A stretch of DNA of 64,000 bases from Takakia lepidozioides (Eukaryota > Streptophyta > Takakiopsida > Takakiales > Takakiaceae). A program made the position numbers and the translations under genes. The notes below the pieces were generated by a model, which ran no database searches, was not told the origin of the DNA, and saw only the letters and a list, made by a program, of their open reading frames with translations. Where the stretch lies: positions 4,898,001-4,962,000 of the forward strand of contig CM060734.1 in NCBI GenBank assembly GCA_030704615.1. Reading direction: 5' to 3'. This document shows positions 33,836 through 46,146 of this stretch, one piece after another. How positions within the stretch are numbered: the first letter of the stretch is position 1; each line of letters opens with the position of its first letter.

Positions 33836-35500
33836 TTCATGCGCCACATGAGGCCTCTAACATCCTGAAATGCAAGGACTTGAAAGGAAGGCATCGCGTA
33901 TGTACCTGTACAGAAGGCGCATTGCTGCTTTGTCCGCGTTCGGCTGGTTGGTGAACTCGTGGCTCCGGTGGGCATGGGGTATCTCCCGAAAGAATAGGTC
34001 AGTTTTGTAGAGCAGAAAGTACCTCGTCAAATAGTCGCGTAGGCTCTCTGCTGCAGGAGAAATCTCCATCTTGAACTGATGTGCTTGTGTTTCCAGCTGC
34101 TCTTCCGCATTCGTCGTCACCTGTGGAGATTCTCCATCAGATCGCTTTCCTCAAAAAATACAATGAATCCACCCCCTACAAGAGTAGAAGCGCCAAACAA
34201 AGCGTGGGGAAGTACCTGAAACCACCATGTCATGCAGTTCATCCACATGTCGAATGTGGGGTCAGACACTTTGTCCGGTTTGGGGAAGCTCCACATGTCC
34301 CTTGTACTTTGGGAACCATTCCAGATTTGGAGCCACCGGGTCTGTCCAACCACCCAGCATATTCGTAAGCGCCAAACACCACAAAAACGAGTTGTTGCCA
34401 CCACAATTTGGTTAAGAATGTATCACATTTTCTGTTGCATCCACACAGGATGTGGCTAGACGATGGAGCTTCTCCAATGTCATCGTGGGCTTCAGAGTGC
34501 GGGAGTAGTGCTTCCCCACCTCCACTAGAAAGTCGGCACCAAGGGTGGGATCAGTTATGGCCACGTACTTTACCATCCGCGACTTGTACTTTATGCGGGC
34601 CCTGGCCTCCGCAGCTTTGAGATACGATTCGAGTGCCGGGAGGGTTAGATTCTTCTCCTCTGACTCCATGTAGAACCTCCACACATGTGCCAAATCCTGC
34701 TGAATTTTCGTCTGTCAAGAATGCGCACATAAGATTAGAGATCCTGCTCAACACTTTTTCTTCTATTGGGGGAGGAGAGACACATTAGCTCAACAAAACA
34801 GTGAGGAGCTTTACCCAAAATATGTAGTCCACCATGGCGTCCATGCTCAGCCTATACCAGGTTCTGTCTGCCTTTGCCTCCGACTTGCGCAGGAGGTCGG
34901 CACTGAGCGAATTGGCAAACTCTTGCACCCCCTGCTTCCCGACATCCTTCACTCGGAAGAGCATATGGGACAAGTTGGTGGCAATGAAGGCATTCTCAGT
35001 CACCCTGCAATGTCACATTTCCATCAAACAATACTGAAATGGGAATTTTCAACAAATATGAGGATTCGCAATGAAATGACTTACAATCGGATGGGTCCAA
35101 AAGCAAGAGGCGTTGTAACTTACGAGTTGATGTCCGCCATTGCAGCTTTGAGAAGACTACGATCTTTGGGCCCCGCAACCTTCAGCACAACACACTCCAC
35201 GGCAAAATGCCAATCGAGGTCGTTGGGGTGGGCTTCGGCTATGTGCTCCATCCATGCCAGGAGGCGATGATTGCCGTCCCATACGTAAAACATCTTACCG
35301 GACAAGTGCTGGAAAAGAGGATCAGTAGCAATCGTTCTCTCGAACTCCTCATTTCGCCTTTGCCAATGGGGACCCCATTTGTCCACCTCATCGGAAGTGT
35401 GGGCACGGGAAGCTCCGTGGTCGTTCTCAATGGAAACGTAAAACGCAGCAGACCCCATTCGATATCCATCCCGGAAAGAGAATTTCAGCTTGTCGATATC

Positions 35501-35509
35501 GCCTGGGAG
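35501..35509. repeat. Target-site duplication of nested element, left (GCCTGGGAG)
   Basis: Identical to 46147-46155. Removing the nested element and one copy restores the ParB reading frame of the outer gene (PALPGDIDKL). Confidence 0.92.
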
Positions 35510-36089
35510 CAACGACGCAATGGCATGAGCGCGCGAGCGTACGCTCACGCAGGAGTGACGTGGCGTGAGCGTCATGTCAGCATGCTGATGTGGCGGTAAA
35601 TGATGACGTGGCACTGTCCGTCATCTGCCACGTCAGCATTAACATGCGCCGCCTATAACCGTGGATGGTCCTATGACCGTGGAATTAATGCAGCGAATCT
35701 TGCCTAAATAGAATCAAGACGAGCGTTGAGGCCTACAATTGCAGCATCCAACATTGTGCAATTACAAATGCTTGTTTCACTTTTACAATTACGAGGACGA
35801 AAAAATATCCTCACAAAGTGTGCGCCATAAAGGCTGCCACGGGAAGACCTTCCTCCCTCCTCAAATAACAATGAGAGTTAGGATCATCTTCAAAAAATGA
35901 TTGTAGTGCATAGCGACAGCAAGACATGTAGACTTCGAACGGTGCAATGACAAATGTGCACTACCTAAAAGTTGTCACTCAAAGCTCACTCCGTATAGTT
36001 GGAGGCCATATCATTGCACCGCCGACGAATTGATGTGAATTACACATTTCAAATCATGGTCGTCCACATACCACATTGCATAGTTGATG

Positions 36090-39000
36090 CTACCCATGTG
36101 TTGTATCCCGCTGCAAAAGAGTATCGACCTCGTTGAAACTCATAGTGGCCTGGTGAATGAAGTTGTCACGTTTGGGATCGCAAACCATCCTCTTCAAAAA
36201 TATGAAATACAAATGTTTGCAGGGTATGAATTTACCTCTCTTGCCCAAACTGGTTGATAGCATATTCACAAAATCAGGACATGTGCAATTGGGGAAATTG
36301 AAAACCGTGATGTCGTAGGTCCTGTCATGAACAACAAATGTGGAAGTGATGATTGTGAATACCCGACCATATCCTGGATCGGGTACTTCCGTGGTGCTTC
36401 CAACACGAGCTTGGAGCATTCTTGCGGACTCCACTTTGCCAAAGTGTTCAGCGGTTGGAGGGAAACGCCGAACGAGCTTTCCATCTCGTTTGGTTGGCCA
36501 CAAGTCAGGATTTGCCGGGGGACCCGGGAGGACGCAGAAGTAGTAGCACATGCATGGAGTTGGGGTTGTCTCGCAAGGGAAAAATCTGCCTCCTCCAGCA
36601 TTTCAATCTCCTGAAAGCTGAGATGTGTTCCCACCTTCACGGGCCAAACGGTTGGAGGAGATGGCTTCATCACTACGGAAGGACGCACAGTTCCATGCAC
36701 ACATCTGGCACAATCATCTGCGCAGAACCAGAACTTGTGGTTCTTGGCTTCTGGTTGACCGTATGGACGCATCAAGCCCGTGAAAGTCGGAGTAGGAGTT
36801 CGGGCACCACCTCTGGATATAGATGAAGTGCACTTCTCGAAATTAGTTGCCCTGATCGCTGTACATTTCACACGAGACCCTACACTTGTGCGTTCTATGT
36901 ACCAAACGTGGTCGGGGCATGCGGACTCAAGCACATCAAGGGGGTTGTTTCTCTCCTGCACCATTTCAGTGGCACTGTTTGATGCTGGAGCTTGCCGTCG
37001 TGTTGGAGGTTCCTCCACAATGGAGGTTCCGGACATGGAGCTGTCATGAAGGGGAACACGAGGCTTCAAGAAGTTATCACGGTCTGCCCTGTGGGAATCT
37101 GAATCCGAACGAAGTGGAGTGTTCAATTTCCTCTTACAGGAGCCGAATCTCTCCTCCCCTTCAAGATGTGGAACTCTAGAAACAAGTGGCGTTCCCTGGG
37201 CATACATGCTCACCGCCCGTGCTATCTTGATTGGATCCCCAGATCTGTTTGCAGCACGCAACATCAACTCCCATTTGTCCGGACCCTTGCCACCAACCCC
37301 ACCTCGTAAGAAATCACGGTATCAGGTTTGTTGTTGCAAGGCACGTATCAAATCATCTGTTGTTGCCACATACAAATCCCGACCTCGTTTCCCATACTGC
37401 TGCAACCATGCGTTGTGCACAGTTTCTGCCAAATTGCAAGATGGCATGTCCGCCATTTCCTCAATGGACATGTTCTGCAAAGTGCAGAACCACACTTCAA
37501 AACAGTGAACAGAAAACAACATAAAGAAAGCGAGGACACAATAAAATGGAAAGCAAATGTATGAAAAAACAATAAATATAAGCCTCGTACCAATGGCATG
37601 GCTGCTCCCCACTGTCTATACCGGAAGTGCCAAAACGCCAGCCAATCTTCCAATGCTCTCATACTCTCAAGTGATGCAGCTCCAGAAGAAAACCACCAGG
37701 CACGAATTGTCTGGAACAAAGTGTCCGCCTCCTTCATTGTTCTAGCATCTTTGTACTCTTTGCACAATTTACGGTGCTGAGTCTGCATCTCTGGTTTGAT
37801 GTCCGACTTTGTATGTTTTTCCAGAGATTGTGTCCAATGGAATAGACATGTACGCTCTCTTCCTCGCATTGGACTTTTGGGTCGCCCGATCCGAAGACAA
37901 TACGAACAGCATTGAAATTTGCTTGAGCACTATCCATGAAACCTGCAAAATTTGGAGATGGCAGCCCATGGCAGCCCATGACACGTATCAGGGAATTCCA
38001 CATGAGCTTATGGGATTCCGTATCCTCGGATTGCATGTCACAAACTGCAATTGTCATAACTCGTTGATACACTGGATCGTAGACATGACAAGCCATTGTT
38101 GTCCAATCCTTCACTCGTTTCACATGATCAAACATAAGAAAACAGTTCTGCAAGTCCCCAGTCTTCTGCATCCGCTTCACGAGGCTAACCCCACTGCCCT
38201 CCCCAACAGTCGACATTTTGAAAAAAAAACTTTGATGGCACCTTGACCTGGGAATACATTGTCCTGGATGTAATCGTACTTGCTCACTCGTTTCAATTCC
38301 AAAATATTGTCTATGTAGCCTCCTGATCCCAGAGCCCATTCTCAATGCATTGATCTGATGACGAATGTTCGGTGAACTTAAAGTGGAGAAATGATCCATG
38401 ACCAGGTCCAATGCTGCACTGTCAAGTTTTCTCCCGAACTCCTGTTTAATCAACCTCGATACGGATCCTCAACACTCTCCCTGTAATCCCCCTTCGAGAC
38501 AGGATGGTTATGGAATCCGAAATGCACACAAGCTCTTGTCATTGTTTTCAAACGGTGGACACATAGTACATTCTTGCTCCGCAGAGCGCCCAAGCAGGAT
38601 GGCACAAGTTTGCAGAATTTGCAGACGAAAGTGTTTGCCGGTGGAGGGGCAGTCCCGGCTGAAATGGATTTTCCGCCAGACCCTCCCATTCCGCTCTTGA
38701 TTATGAACCCCAGACTGAAGAAAGTGTCTGCAAGTCACTATAATCATACCTAAGGGGTCCATTGCAAACTGTCCTCCTGAAAACAAGCTTGTCATCATTC
38801 TGAATATTGGATGTTTTTGTTCTGTACCACGGGTGCCCGTCGTGTTTCTTGTCCATTCCATGCATCATGATTGTTACACCTCCAACTCGCGGAGGAGGAG
38901 GCAGCTCGAATAGGATATCGCCATCAAAAGTCTCCGGCAAGAAACTTCATAGGCACCTGCTTCAAAGATTCCCAATCAATTCCCGCAAACTCACTTTTGA

Positions 39001-39510
39001 ATCCAGCCATTCCTCCCATCGCCCGCGCATTTTGGAATGACACTACAAATCTCTTCTTCATCAGCTTCTCCAACCACAGTAGGAAGGACCGGATTGGAAT
39101 TTCACTTATGTCATCATCGGAAGAATCCGAAAACTCGACGATTGGAGTGGAGGACGTCTGTTTTTTTTCACCACCACCTCCCTCTTGTCTTCAACGACCG
39201 AAGCAGCAGTCCCGAGCGTCACATATGACCCAAGGGACTTTTGCTGAGGCGCTCCAAGTACTCTGTATCGACCAGGACGCACTCTCCACTGGCTGATATG
39301 AGCCGTCTCATCACGGTTTTGGAAAGAGTATTTCAACAACTTCCCTTTAAGATCGTACACCTCTTTCTCCAAAAAGATGGAGCCATTTGCAAGCTGAAAA
39401 CGGGTAGCCAAGACATGTTCCAGAACAATCGCAAATCCATTGTCAAGGACTTCCTGGGAGAACGGCACTGGTTTGTCGTCAGAGAAGAACTCCGCTTCAG
39501 AGGAAGCCAT
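36090..39510 (-). pseudogene. Nested MULE-type transposase with SWIM finger
   Basis: The product begins MASSEAEFFSDDKPVPFSQ. In order: a DNA-binding-like region with KKHDGHPWYRTKT; a Cys/His cluster (CKFCKLVPSC ... CVHFGFHNHP) resembling WRKY/GCM-type fingers; the DDE-like core (LMFDHVKR, VMTIAVCDMQSEDTESH, NFAGFMDSAQANFNAV); FHWTQSLEKHTK; and TIRAWWFSSGAA. A downstream intron is followed by MSIEEMADMPSCNLAETVH. The C-terminus carries a SWIM zinc finger (CTCPDF ... IPCKHLYFIF; C-x-C, C-x-H) and stops at 36090. Main frames: 39510-39106, ~39100-38700, ~38690-38450, 38453-37734, 37869-~37560, ~37480-37322, 37267-~36550 and 36551-36090. The frame changes are partly introns, partly frameshifts. 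The same intron after the RxWG/FGD helix occurs in the outer copy. Confidence 0.75.
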
Positions 39511-40871
39511 CTCCTTCCTCGCGTACGTTTGTACCTTGCTATTGCAGATCTAGTGTAAATTGGTTTACTGATGTCTCTAGAACACAGTTGAAGAATGAGC
39601 AAAGAATATGGCGGAGGAAGCTCAGACAACGACTGTCATATATGTTATTCTTTCCAGATATGCAGCCGTCCATTTTAATTACTTTTCTTGTGGGCCAGTG
39701 GTCAGAGTATCCCTAGGAGTAGTGTCGGTAGCTGTTAAACCGTTAACCAGAACCTCATCAATAAACCCAATAACAAAGCGACTTCCTGGAAGCATGCCAC
39801 AGGATCTGAGGATGGGATTGCAGATTAAGTAAATGTATCTTTATACTACTACCAATGATCATGGCGCACCTGGAAAGTTCCAAATGTGAAACGAATGTGG
39901 GGTTTGGCTAACAATGATGATCGTGTATGATATTCCAAGATTTGTCATCAAACTTTCGTTCATTTACATTTATTTGTGTAAGACTGTGCGCCAAGATTTC
40001 TGGGATTCGCTGTTATTTTTAAATATTGAAACCGTTCTAATAAAGAACACGCCGTTTATTTGGGCGACACACGTCAGACATCCATAACTGAAATACGAAC
40101 AGCTGTAACCAATTGCTAGCATGTGCACTAATAAGGGAACGACTATGTGTAACGGTCACGCGAGAGGGAATCCGATGCTTCTAGAGACAACGCAAGAACG
40201 CAGGCAATCCCGCAGAAATCGGGAGTCACTGCGTTTTTCTGCTTTTCGCGCTTAGAGAGAGAGTGGTAGTCAAGCTGGAGGGGTTCCTCTACAATACGAA
40301 AGAGAAGAAAATCTCTTTTATTTTACTTCCCTTAGAGAGAGACGCAGAGCAAGAGAGCAAATGACGAGGCGTCGTTTGTTGAGAACACAGGGCCAAGGCA
40401 GCATGTGAACGCGGAGACTGATTCAGAAGAGCAGACGGAGACTGAGGCAGCGGCTGTGACACAGTCGGCGATAAGAGTGCCCAGCCTGTGGAGGCAGAGA
40501 TGATTCGCAGGGACACTGACGAGTCGGGAATGAGGTACTCTACCGTCAATCATCGTTTTCTACAGTCTGTCTGATTGCCTTTCAAGCAGTCCTTCCTCTT
40601 CCCATGCTGGCGACGGTAATCACAGTGGAGTCAATCTGAATAATCTGCACTTACTGTCCGCCTAAACTATACTGAATGTCGTTGCCGCCAATCACTTGCA
40701 CATAGATGTCATTACACACACCGATCCGGCAGGTCGTTATCTTTTGTGATTGTCGTTAACGCCGTTCGCTATCGCTCTCGCTTTTGTTTTGAATACGGCA
40801 GTATCAGCTTTGCTTGTGTAGATTGTGCTGAATTGTTTCACACCATTCATGTGAGTTTCTTGAGACAGAGT
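39511..40871. promoter_or_regulatory. Divergent promoter region of nested element with repeated sites
   Basis: This 1.36-kb spacer separates the head-to-head transposase and ParB-methyltransferase genes. Four related sites occur at 40607-40622 (reverse), 40674-40694, 40748-40769 and 40872-40893. The shared form is GAT/AATGTCGTT-NN-CGCC-NNTCAC. They resemble one half or both halves of the palindromes in the intron array at 42.6-43.4 kb. The rest has no open frame worth noting. Confidence 0.6.
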
Positions 40872-43800
40872 GATGGTCGTTACCGCCATTCACTATTTGC
40901 AAATTACTCAGTCAGAACTGAATGGCATCGTGCAGAAAACTGTGAGGTCGAAGCCTACAGGATCAGAGGGGAAAGGATCTGGAGATGGGGACGAGTCCGC
41001 AAAAGCTCAGAGAATACAGATGAAGCAGATGAATCTGAAGTGCACTACCTTGACAAGGTGAAAGAACTCATGTCATTCCAGAAGGTAAACTCTCAGGAGG
41101 TTATAAGGGACATGCTCGTATCTGGAGGGCGTCTGGACATCCCTCTGTGCCGGATGATATCAATGCCTGTTGTGCGTCCACCTCTTTCCCATGACATAAC
41201 AAAATTGGAGAGTGATTTTGTGCATGGATATAGACTTGGTGCACAAGTTTTTTATGTGTCACTGACGGATATAAATGGGAAAAGCACATTAGTGTCTCCA
41301 GAGATCAGTGATAACTGGGATGAGTGCTGGAAAGATGCCAATGAGGAGTTCGAGCTGGGCCTCATGATGGGAAAGAACACCCAGCAATTCTGCAACCACA
41401 TGTTCTACGTCTGGGACGGCAACCACCGATTGCTGGCATGGATGGGATACATTCAGAAACACCATGCGAAAGACAAAGACAAGCATGTTGCTGTGGAGGC
41501 AATGGTTTTGGATCCTGGAAACGACATCGCTAGGCTTCTTACAGCTATGCACGACGTGAACAAGTAAGTCATCCAGGAGATTTCATTCCCTCTGTAGTGT
41601 CTTATTAATCCTCAAAAAACAGTGTTAAGGAATGCAATGTTTCCAATGTTTTTGCAGATCGACAGAGAAATCGCATGTGACAACAAGCTTGGTTCACACA
41701 CTATTCCGAATTCAGAGGATTGGTCTGATGAAGCTGGATGATTTTCGGACAGTACTACCACCCAATATCATCAAGAAGTGCGAAACAGGAAGAGCTGCAG
41801 GCACTTGGTATTCTTTGACACGAGAGGCGTTTCTGGAGTACATGTATGCGGTAAGCCCGAGTCTGTACTCTGTTTACTTTTCGAATACATGTTTGTAGTC
41901 CCTTCGGAGCTAATCACTACTTGAATCAATGGAACTGGCAGAGGCAGCTGAGAAGGGAAAATCCGAATATTACCGCACTACACCAGAGGAACTAAGGACA
42001 TCAAAGGGTGTGGAAGCTGCAATAAAGAAGGAGTTTGAAATGCGAAGAACCAAATTGATGTCCGCCTTCGGAAAGCAGCTTAGAATAGTAGATCCTGGAC
42101 TTGGTTGAGTTCCTTCAGCAGATCAAAACACACTATGACAAGCATGTGCATCCGGAGATGCAGCAGGAGAAATTGCACCGGCTGGCCATATCGATGGTCG
42201 ACCCACAAACAAAAATAAGGTGGCTGGAGATATGGAACTCAGATCAAACAGTAAAGGACTTGAATCAGTTCCCAAAGAGCACCATACAGCCTGGCACAAA
42301 GGTGGAAGGAATCAGTGATTTGGTGTTTGATAACTGGCTCCACAAGGCTACATTTTGGAGTCAGGTGTGTATTCAAATGCTTTTCTTCTCTTCAAGTATG
42401 TGATGAGTATCTTATTTGCAATTCTGACAAATATACTATTTGCAGCTCGACATTGCCTGTCATGAATTTGACCCTCCCATTGTTGGGGAGGAGAGGTCTC
42501 ACCTGGAGAGTTTTCCGGGAGTCTTTTTTTTACGGTCCAACGACTTTGTTGTGGTTGGTTGTGACAATGTCATTGAAACTCTACTGCTTTTTTTGGGAAA
42601 AAATGTGGCTTCATAAGGATTGCAATCATAGATCCAGATTGAATGTCGTTGACGACATTCACTTCTTTGTCTGAGTCATTCTTAAGCGAGTATATGAATT
42701 CACCTGGTTAGGATCTAAGGGTGTAATTATAGTGTCCCTGATTAGAATTGATAATGTCCTTGAATGGCGTTGACGACGACATTCACATCCGGAGTTGTTG
42801 AGAGAGGTCCTCAGAGTTATGTAAATTTTTGTAATGTCCATAGAGGTTACAGTGAGGGTTCCTCACTTCATATTGCTGAATTTCAATGCAGACATTCAGT
42901 TGTTTCTGCATTGTTTTGCCTCTTGCGAGGAATCTGGAGGCTTGATAAGCTCTGTTATGAGAAATCCAAAGTGAATGTGTATTGTCGACATTCACTTCTG
43001 TGTCTGTATTATTCAACAGCGACAATTTGAATTTACATGGATTGGGGAGCTAAGTAATTGGTTCCTTGTTGGTATTTTTGTGAATGGCGTTTGACGCCAT
43101 TCACATACAGTGTTTTGTGAGGTCCTCAGTGATATGTTCGTTATGAATGTGCATTGAGTTTTCCTGGAGGGTTCCTTACTCGAGTTTATGATTTCTATCC
43201 TGTGATTTTGCTTCATTTGAGGAATAATTAGGCTTGATTAGTGAATGTCGTTGACGACATTCACTTCTATGTCTGTGTCATTCCAAAACGATAGTTTGCA
43301 TTCACCTGGATTTAGGATGTATTTACTTATCATTGAATGGAATGTTTTGAATGGCGTTGACGACATTCACATTTGGAGCATTCGTGTGGTCCTGAAAGGT
43401 CCTTGAGCAGTTCTCAGAGCCATTTCAATCTATGTTTTTTTTCATTCTGTTCTACTTGCATCTTACTCACTGAGCGCTTTTGTGGGTTGGGATTTTATCT
43501 CCTTTTTTCAGGTACACGAAATATGTGCTTGGAAGGAAATCACCTGAGCGGAATTCCAGACTATCTTGACATGTGGTCGGACCCTGCAAACGATCCAACC
43601 ATGTATACTGCAGGGATATTGAAGGACTGGAGTCCTTCTCACTTCAGAGACTGTGGGGTACCTTGACTGCCCACCGGAGCACACGACCTTTCAAGAACAG
43701 CATATGAAATACTTGAACAATAACGCTGAGATGCTGGCGCCTTTGACTGACGAAGAGTACCAACGAAACATAGCAACATTGGCTGCCAAGGAGCCTGATG

Positions 43801-45469
43801 CTCAGGGAACGCCGCAGAAGGGAAAGAAGGCGGGCCGCAAACCAAAAGACAAGGCTGTTGATGTCATAGCCATCTCACCAGCAAAGCCAAAGGACAAAGA
43901 CAAGTCCAAAGAGAAGGAAAAGGACAAGGGGAAGGAGAAAGAAAAGGAGATGGAGAGTGGGGCAGGACTTTACTGCTGGAGATATACCCGCACTGTTCAC
44001 TGCGTGTTCGATGCCAAGCCACACCCTTCCCGTTCTGATTCGGCAGGAGAGATGAAAATTGTTAATGAGGGTGGTTGTCGATGATGCAGAGTCGAAAGAG
44101 AGGATACACTGGGGTGCCATCGCCTATCTGGGACAATATAATCTCATTCTCAATCTGGTGAGAATTCCAGTTTCTTCCTTTTTATCTGAAAGTTTCGTTG
44201 GCAGTATTTCAGTCTCGTTCTTTGAAAACATTCTTGCTTTCGTTCTTATAAAAAACATGTCTGTTGCAGGTGAGCACAGGTCCCACCTTCGTGTGCGGTG
44301 TGCAGAAAACTTATGCGGCCGACATTGTCATTCTCGACATTCCGGATGGCCAGGCTGTGCCAGAAGTTCTTCCAAAGGGCAAGACGCCAGGCTGGAACAA
44401 ATTCGAGGACAACTACTGGGGTTGGGTGTTCGGGTTCTGTAATAACTTCCTCTCTGATGCAGGGACACTTCTGCTTTTTCAGTCATGTGACAATGATAGT
44501 CGTCGGGCATTGGCATCATACCTCAAGTCTTCAGGGTTTGAAGTTTTTTGCGCACATGGAATTGTGTGAACAGCCTCTACCTTGTGAAAGGGGGTTTCCC
44601 TGGTCAGCTGGTATGCCGTCTCCCTTCTGCTTGTGCTTTCATGATGAGTTTCAATGTTCTCTGCAGCTCCACTCTAGTAGAATCTGTTATGATCGACAAC
44701 GATCATCACCGATCTGTGATAAAAATGATTTTTTTGTGTCTGAGTTCTGAATAGCCGATGTACACACTTCCACTATAGATTGTGTTTACCACACTAACCT
44801 GCTATCTTTCGCAGACGAGGATGTTCGAGGCGATCTGCCTGCGGAGGATTCGCACCTCAAAGACACCATCCTCCATCCGCAGCTTTGAGATTTTTGACCA
44901 GGGTTGTTTCGTCAACCCCCCCTATGAGCCCCATGTCGATGACATTTTGTACAACTTCATGCAGTCCAGTCAGACTCTGAAGAGACCAGATGGCACAGGG
45001 TGATTCTGACCTCTACAACACAATGCTCCTCCCCCTTTTGTCTGGCTCCACTTCAGGCACACAGACTGATCGGATTCAAATTCGAAATGATGACGATCCC
45101 GAAGATAAGCAGGTCGACAACGACTTTTCATGTGAGTAAGTGCTAAACCCTCTTTGGGAGCCATACTCAATTTCTCAATAACATCAAAGTTACAGTAATA
45201 ACTTTTTCAGGCTGTCTTTCAGGAAAGGCAGCGGTGGATCTTCAGGAGATACAGTCATTTCTGGCGAGTCTGTTTTCGACAGCCCCCTTTCCAATTTTCT
45301 GCTTCCTGTTTATGCCGAAGCAATGGCACTTCACGCGGCCGAGTCCCTATCCCCTAACTTTTTAGTGGCCAGCCGTAGGTGTATCCAGCATGGATCCGGT
45401 GTTCTAAAATACATAGACTTAGATGCAGAGGAAGCGGGGATACATTGTACTGACTCTGAGTCAGACTGA
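40872..45469 (+). pseudogene. Nested ParB-methyltransferase gene
   Basis: Exons include ~40872-41563 (ParB-like: RLDIPLCRMISMPVVRPPL, YRLGAQVFYVSL, MFYVWDGNHRLLAWMG), 41658-41850 (phase fits), 41944-42364, ~42446-42615, 43512-~44160, 44270-44608, 44815-~45130 and ~45211-45469. The methyltransferase part has ADIVILDIPDGQ (motif IV position), a FLSDAGTLLLF strand, and MFEAICLRR. The motif I segment (DFTCGTG in the outer copy) is missing; sequence after LKRPDGTG jumps to the acidic C-terminus. Frameshifts near 42103, 43655 (G run) and 44545 (T run) break the frame. The last exon ends DAEEAGIHCTDSESD. The upstream start is uncertain, since a longer frame from 40746 also exists. Confidence 0.75.
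42641..43370. repeat. Intronic tandem repeat with ~20-bp palindromes (nested element)
   Basis: Palindromes of the form GAATGTCGTTGACGACATTC occur at 42641, 42762, 42971 (degenerate), 43082, 43243 and 43349. The half-sites are GAATG[TG]CGT and ACG[AC]CATTC around a 2-3-bp centre. The surrounding sequence repeats with a period of about 270-330 bp, two palindromes per unit (one with GTCG, one with GGCG). The array lies in the intron before the GIPDYLDMWSDP exon, the same place as the 147-bp array in the outer copy. Confidence 0.85.
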
Positions 45470-46146
45470 ACTGTATTCTTTTAATATTCATTTTCATACT
45501 ATCTGGAAAACGTTGAATCCCCTTCCACCACCGTAGTTGTTCCTTTAGAACAAATAATAATCACAGAATCAACTTTCATTTAAATTGCAATATGTATGAA
45601 TCCATCTCACAAACCTCCCTGACTCTTTCTCATATCCATTGTGCATTCATCTACAGTGTATTCATGCGTGCTCCATTCATGAATTTTTCCCTTTGTTCAA
45701 CATCCATTGTACATTCATCCTCTGTACTCTTTAATCCACCCCACAAACCTTCCACACTCATTTCATATACTTGTGCATTCGTCAAAAGTTTTGGTCATGC
45801 ATCTTTCCTGTCATGAATTTTTGTCATTGCTCAACATCCATTATACATTCATCCATTTTACTCTTATCCATCCTCATTCATCCATCTACATTCATTTTTC
45901 ACACTCATCCATCTATTTATCATCCAACTGTACATTCATCCATCCTTTATTCAATGCCTTTTATTATGTCGTCCAGCTTGTTTCCGCGGTAAAGGGTGCC
46001 AATCCGCGGGAATACACTCCACTTCTTTCTGGGCGCGTGGTGACGCGGCCTTCACGTGTGATGACGTGGAGTGAGCCCCGTGACGTGGCGTGAGCGCAGG
46101 TGCGCTCACGCGCTCACATGACCAGGCTCACGCCGAGGCATCCCTG
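45470..46146. repeat. ATTCATCC-rich minisatellite and right end of nested element
   Basis: From about 45590 to 45960 the sequence is an irregular tandem of CATTCATCC-like units. From 46030 the subterminal motifs GACGTGGCGTGAGC and GCTCACGC lead to the terminal repeat at 46146. No gene. Confidence 0.7.

Larger units (their letters stand above)
30990..35509 (-). pseudogene. Outer ParB-methyltransferase gene, 3' part (ParB core and methyltransferase)
   Basis: Exons on the minus strand include 35509-35124, 35004-34815, 34711-~34436, ~34348-34200, a ParB-linker exon near 34120-33900, 33326-~32208, 32136-~31865, ~31785-31593 and 31449-30990. Splice phases fit where checked. The first carries a ParB/sulfiredoxin-like fold ending in the signature FYVWDGNHRLLAWM. 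A Lys/Ala-rich linker follows. The methyltransferase part has a motif IV-like CDMILLDIPNGEL, a FEAYCFVKRG strand, and then motif I GRILDFTCGTGTSMWAG with acidic motif II FAFEPD. This IV-before-I order is that of beta-class N4/N6 DNA methylases. The DPPY tetrad is replaced by DIPN, so activity is doubtful. The C-terminal exons are acidic. One frameshift lies in an 11-C run at 32511-32521. Confidence 0.82.
35510..46146. mobile_element. Nested Mutator-like transposon (10,637 bp)
   Basis: The left end is CAACGACGCAATGGCATGAG and the right end, reverse complemented, is CAGGGATGCCTCGGCGTGAG, about 13 of 20 identical. Both are followed by repeated GCTCACGC and GACGTGGCGTGAGC motifs. The 9-bp target duplication is GCCTGGGAG. 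It carries the same two-gene cassette as its host element but in the opposite orientation: transposase on minus (36,090-39,510) and ParB-methyltransferase on plus (about 40,872-45,469), head to head. The sequences are clearly diverged from the outer copies. It therefore represents a separate lineage of the same family rather than a duplication in place. Confidence 0.9.

Noticed and set aside
40289-40553. Minus-strand short frames as an additional gene in the nested promoter region
   Set aside because: No homologue in the outer element's equivalent region and no motif. More likely 5' UTR or promoter.
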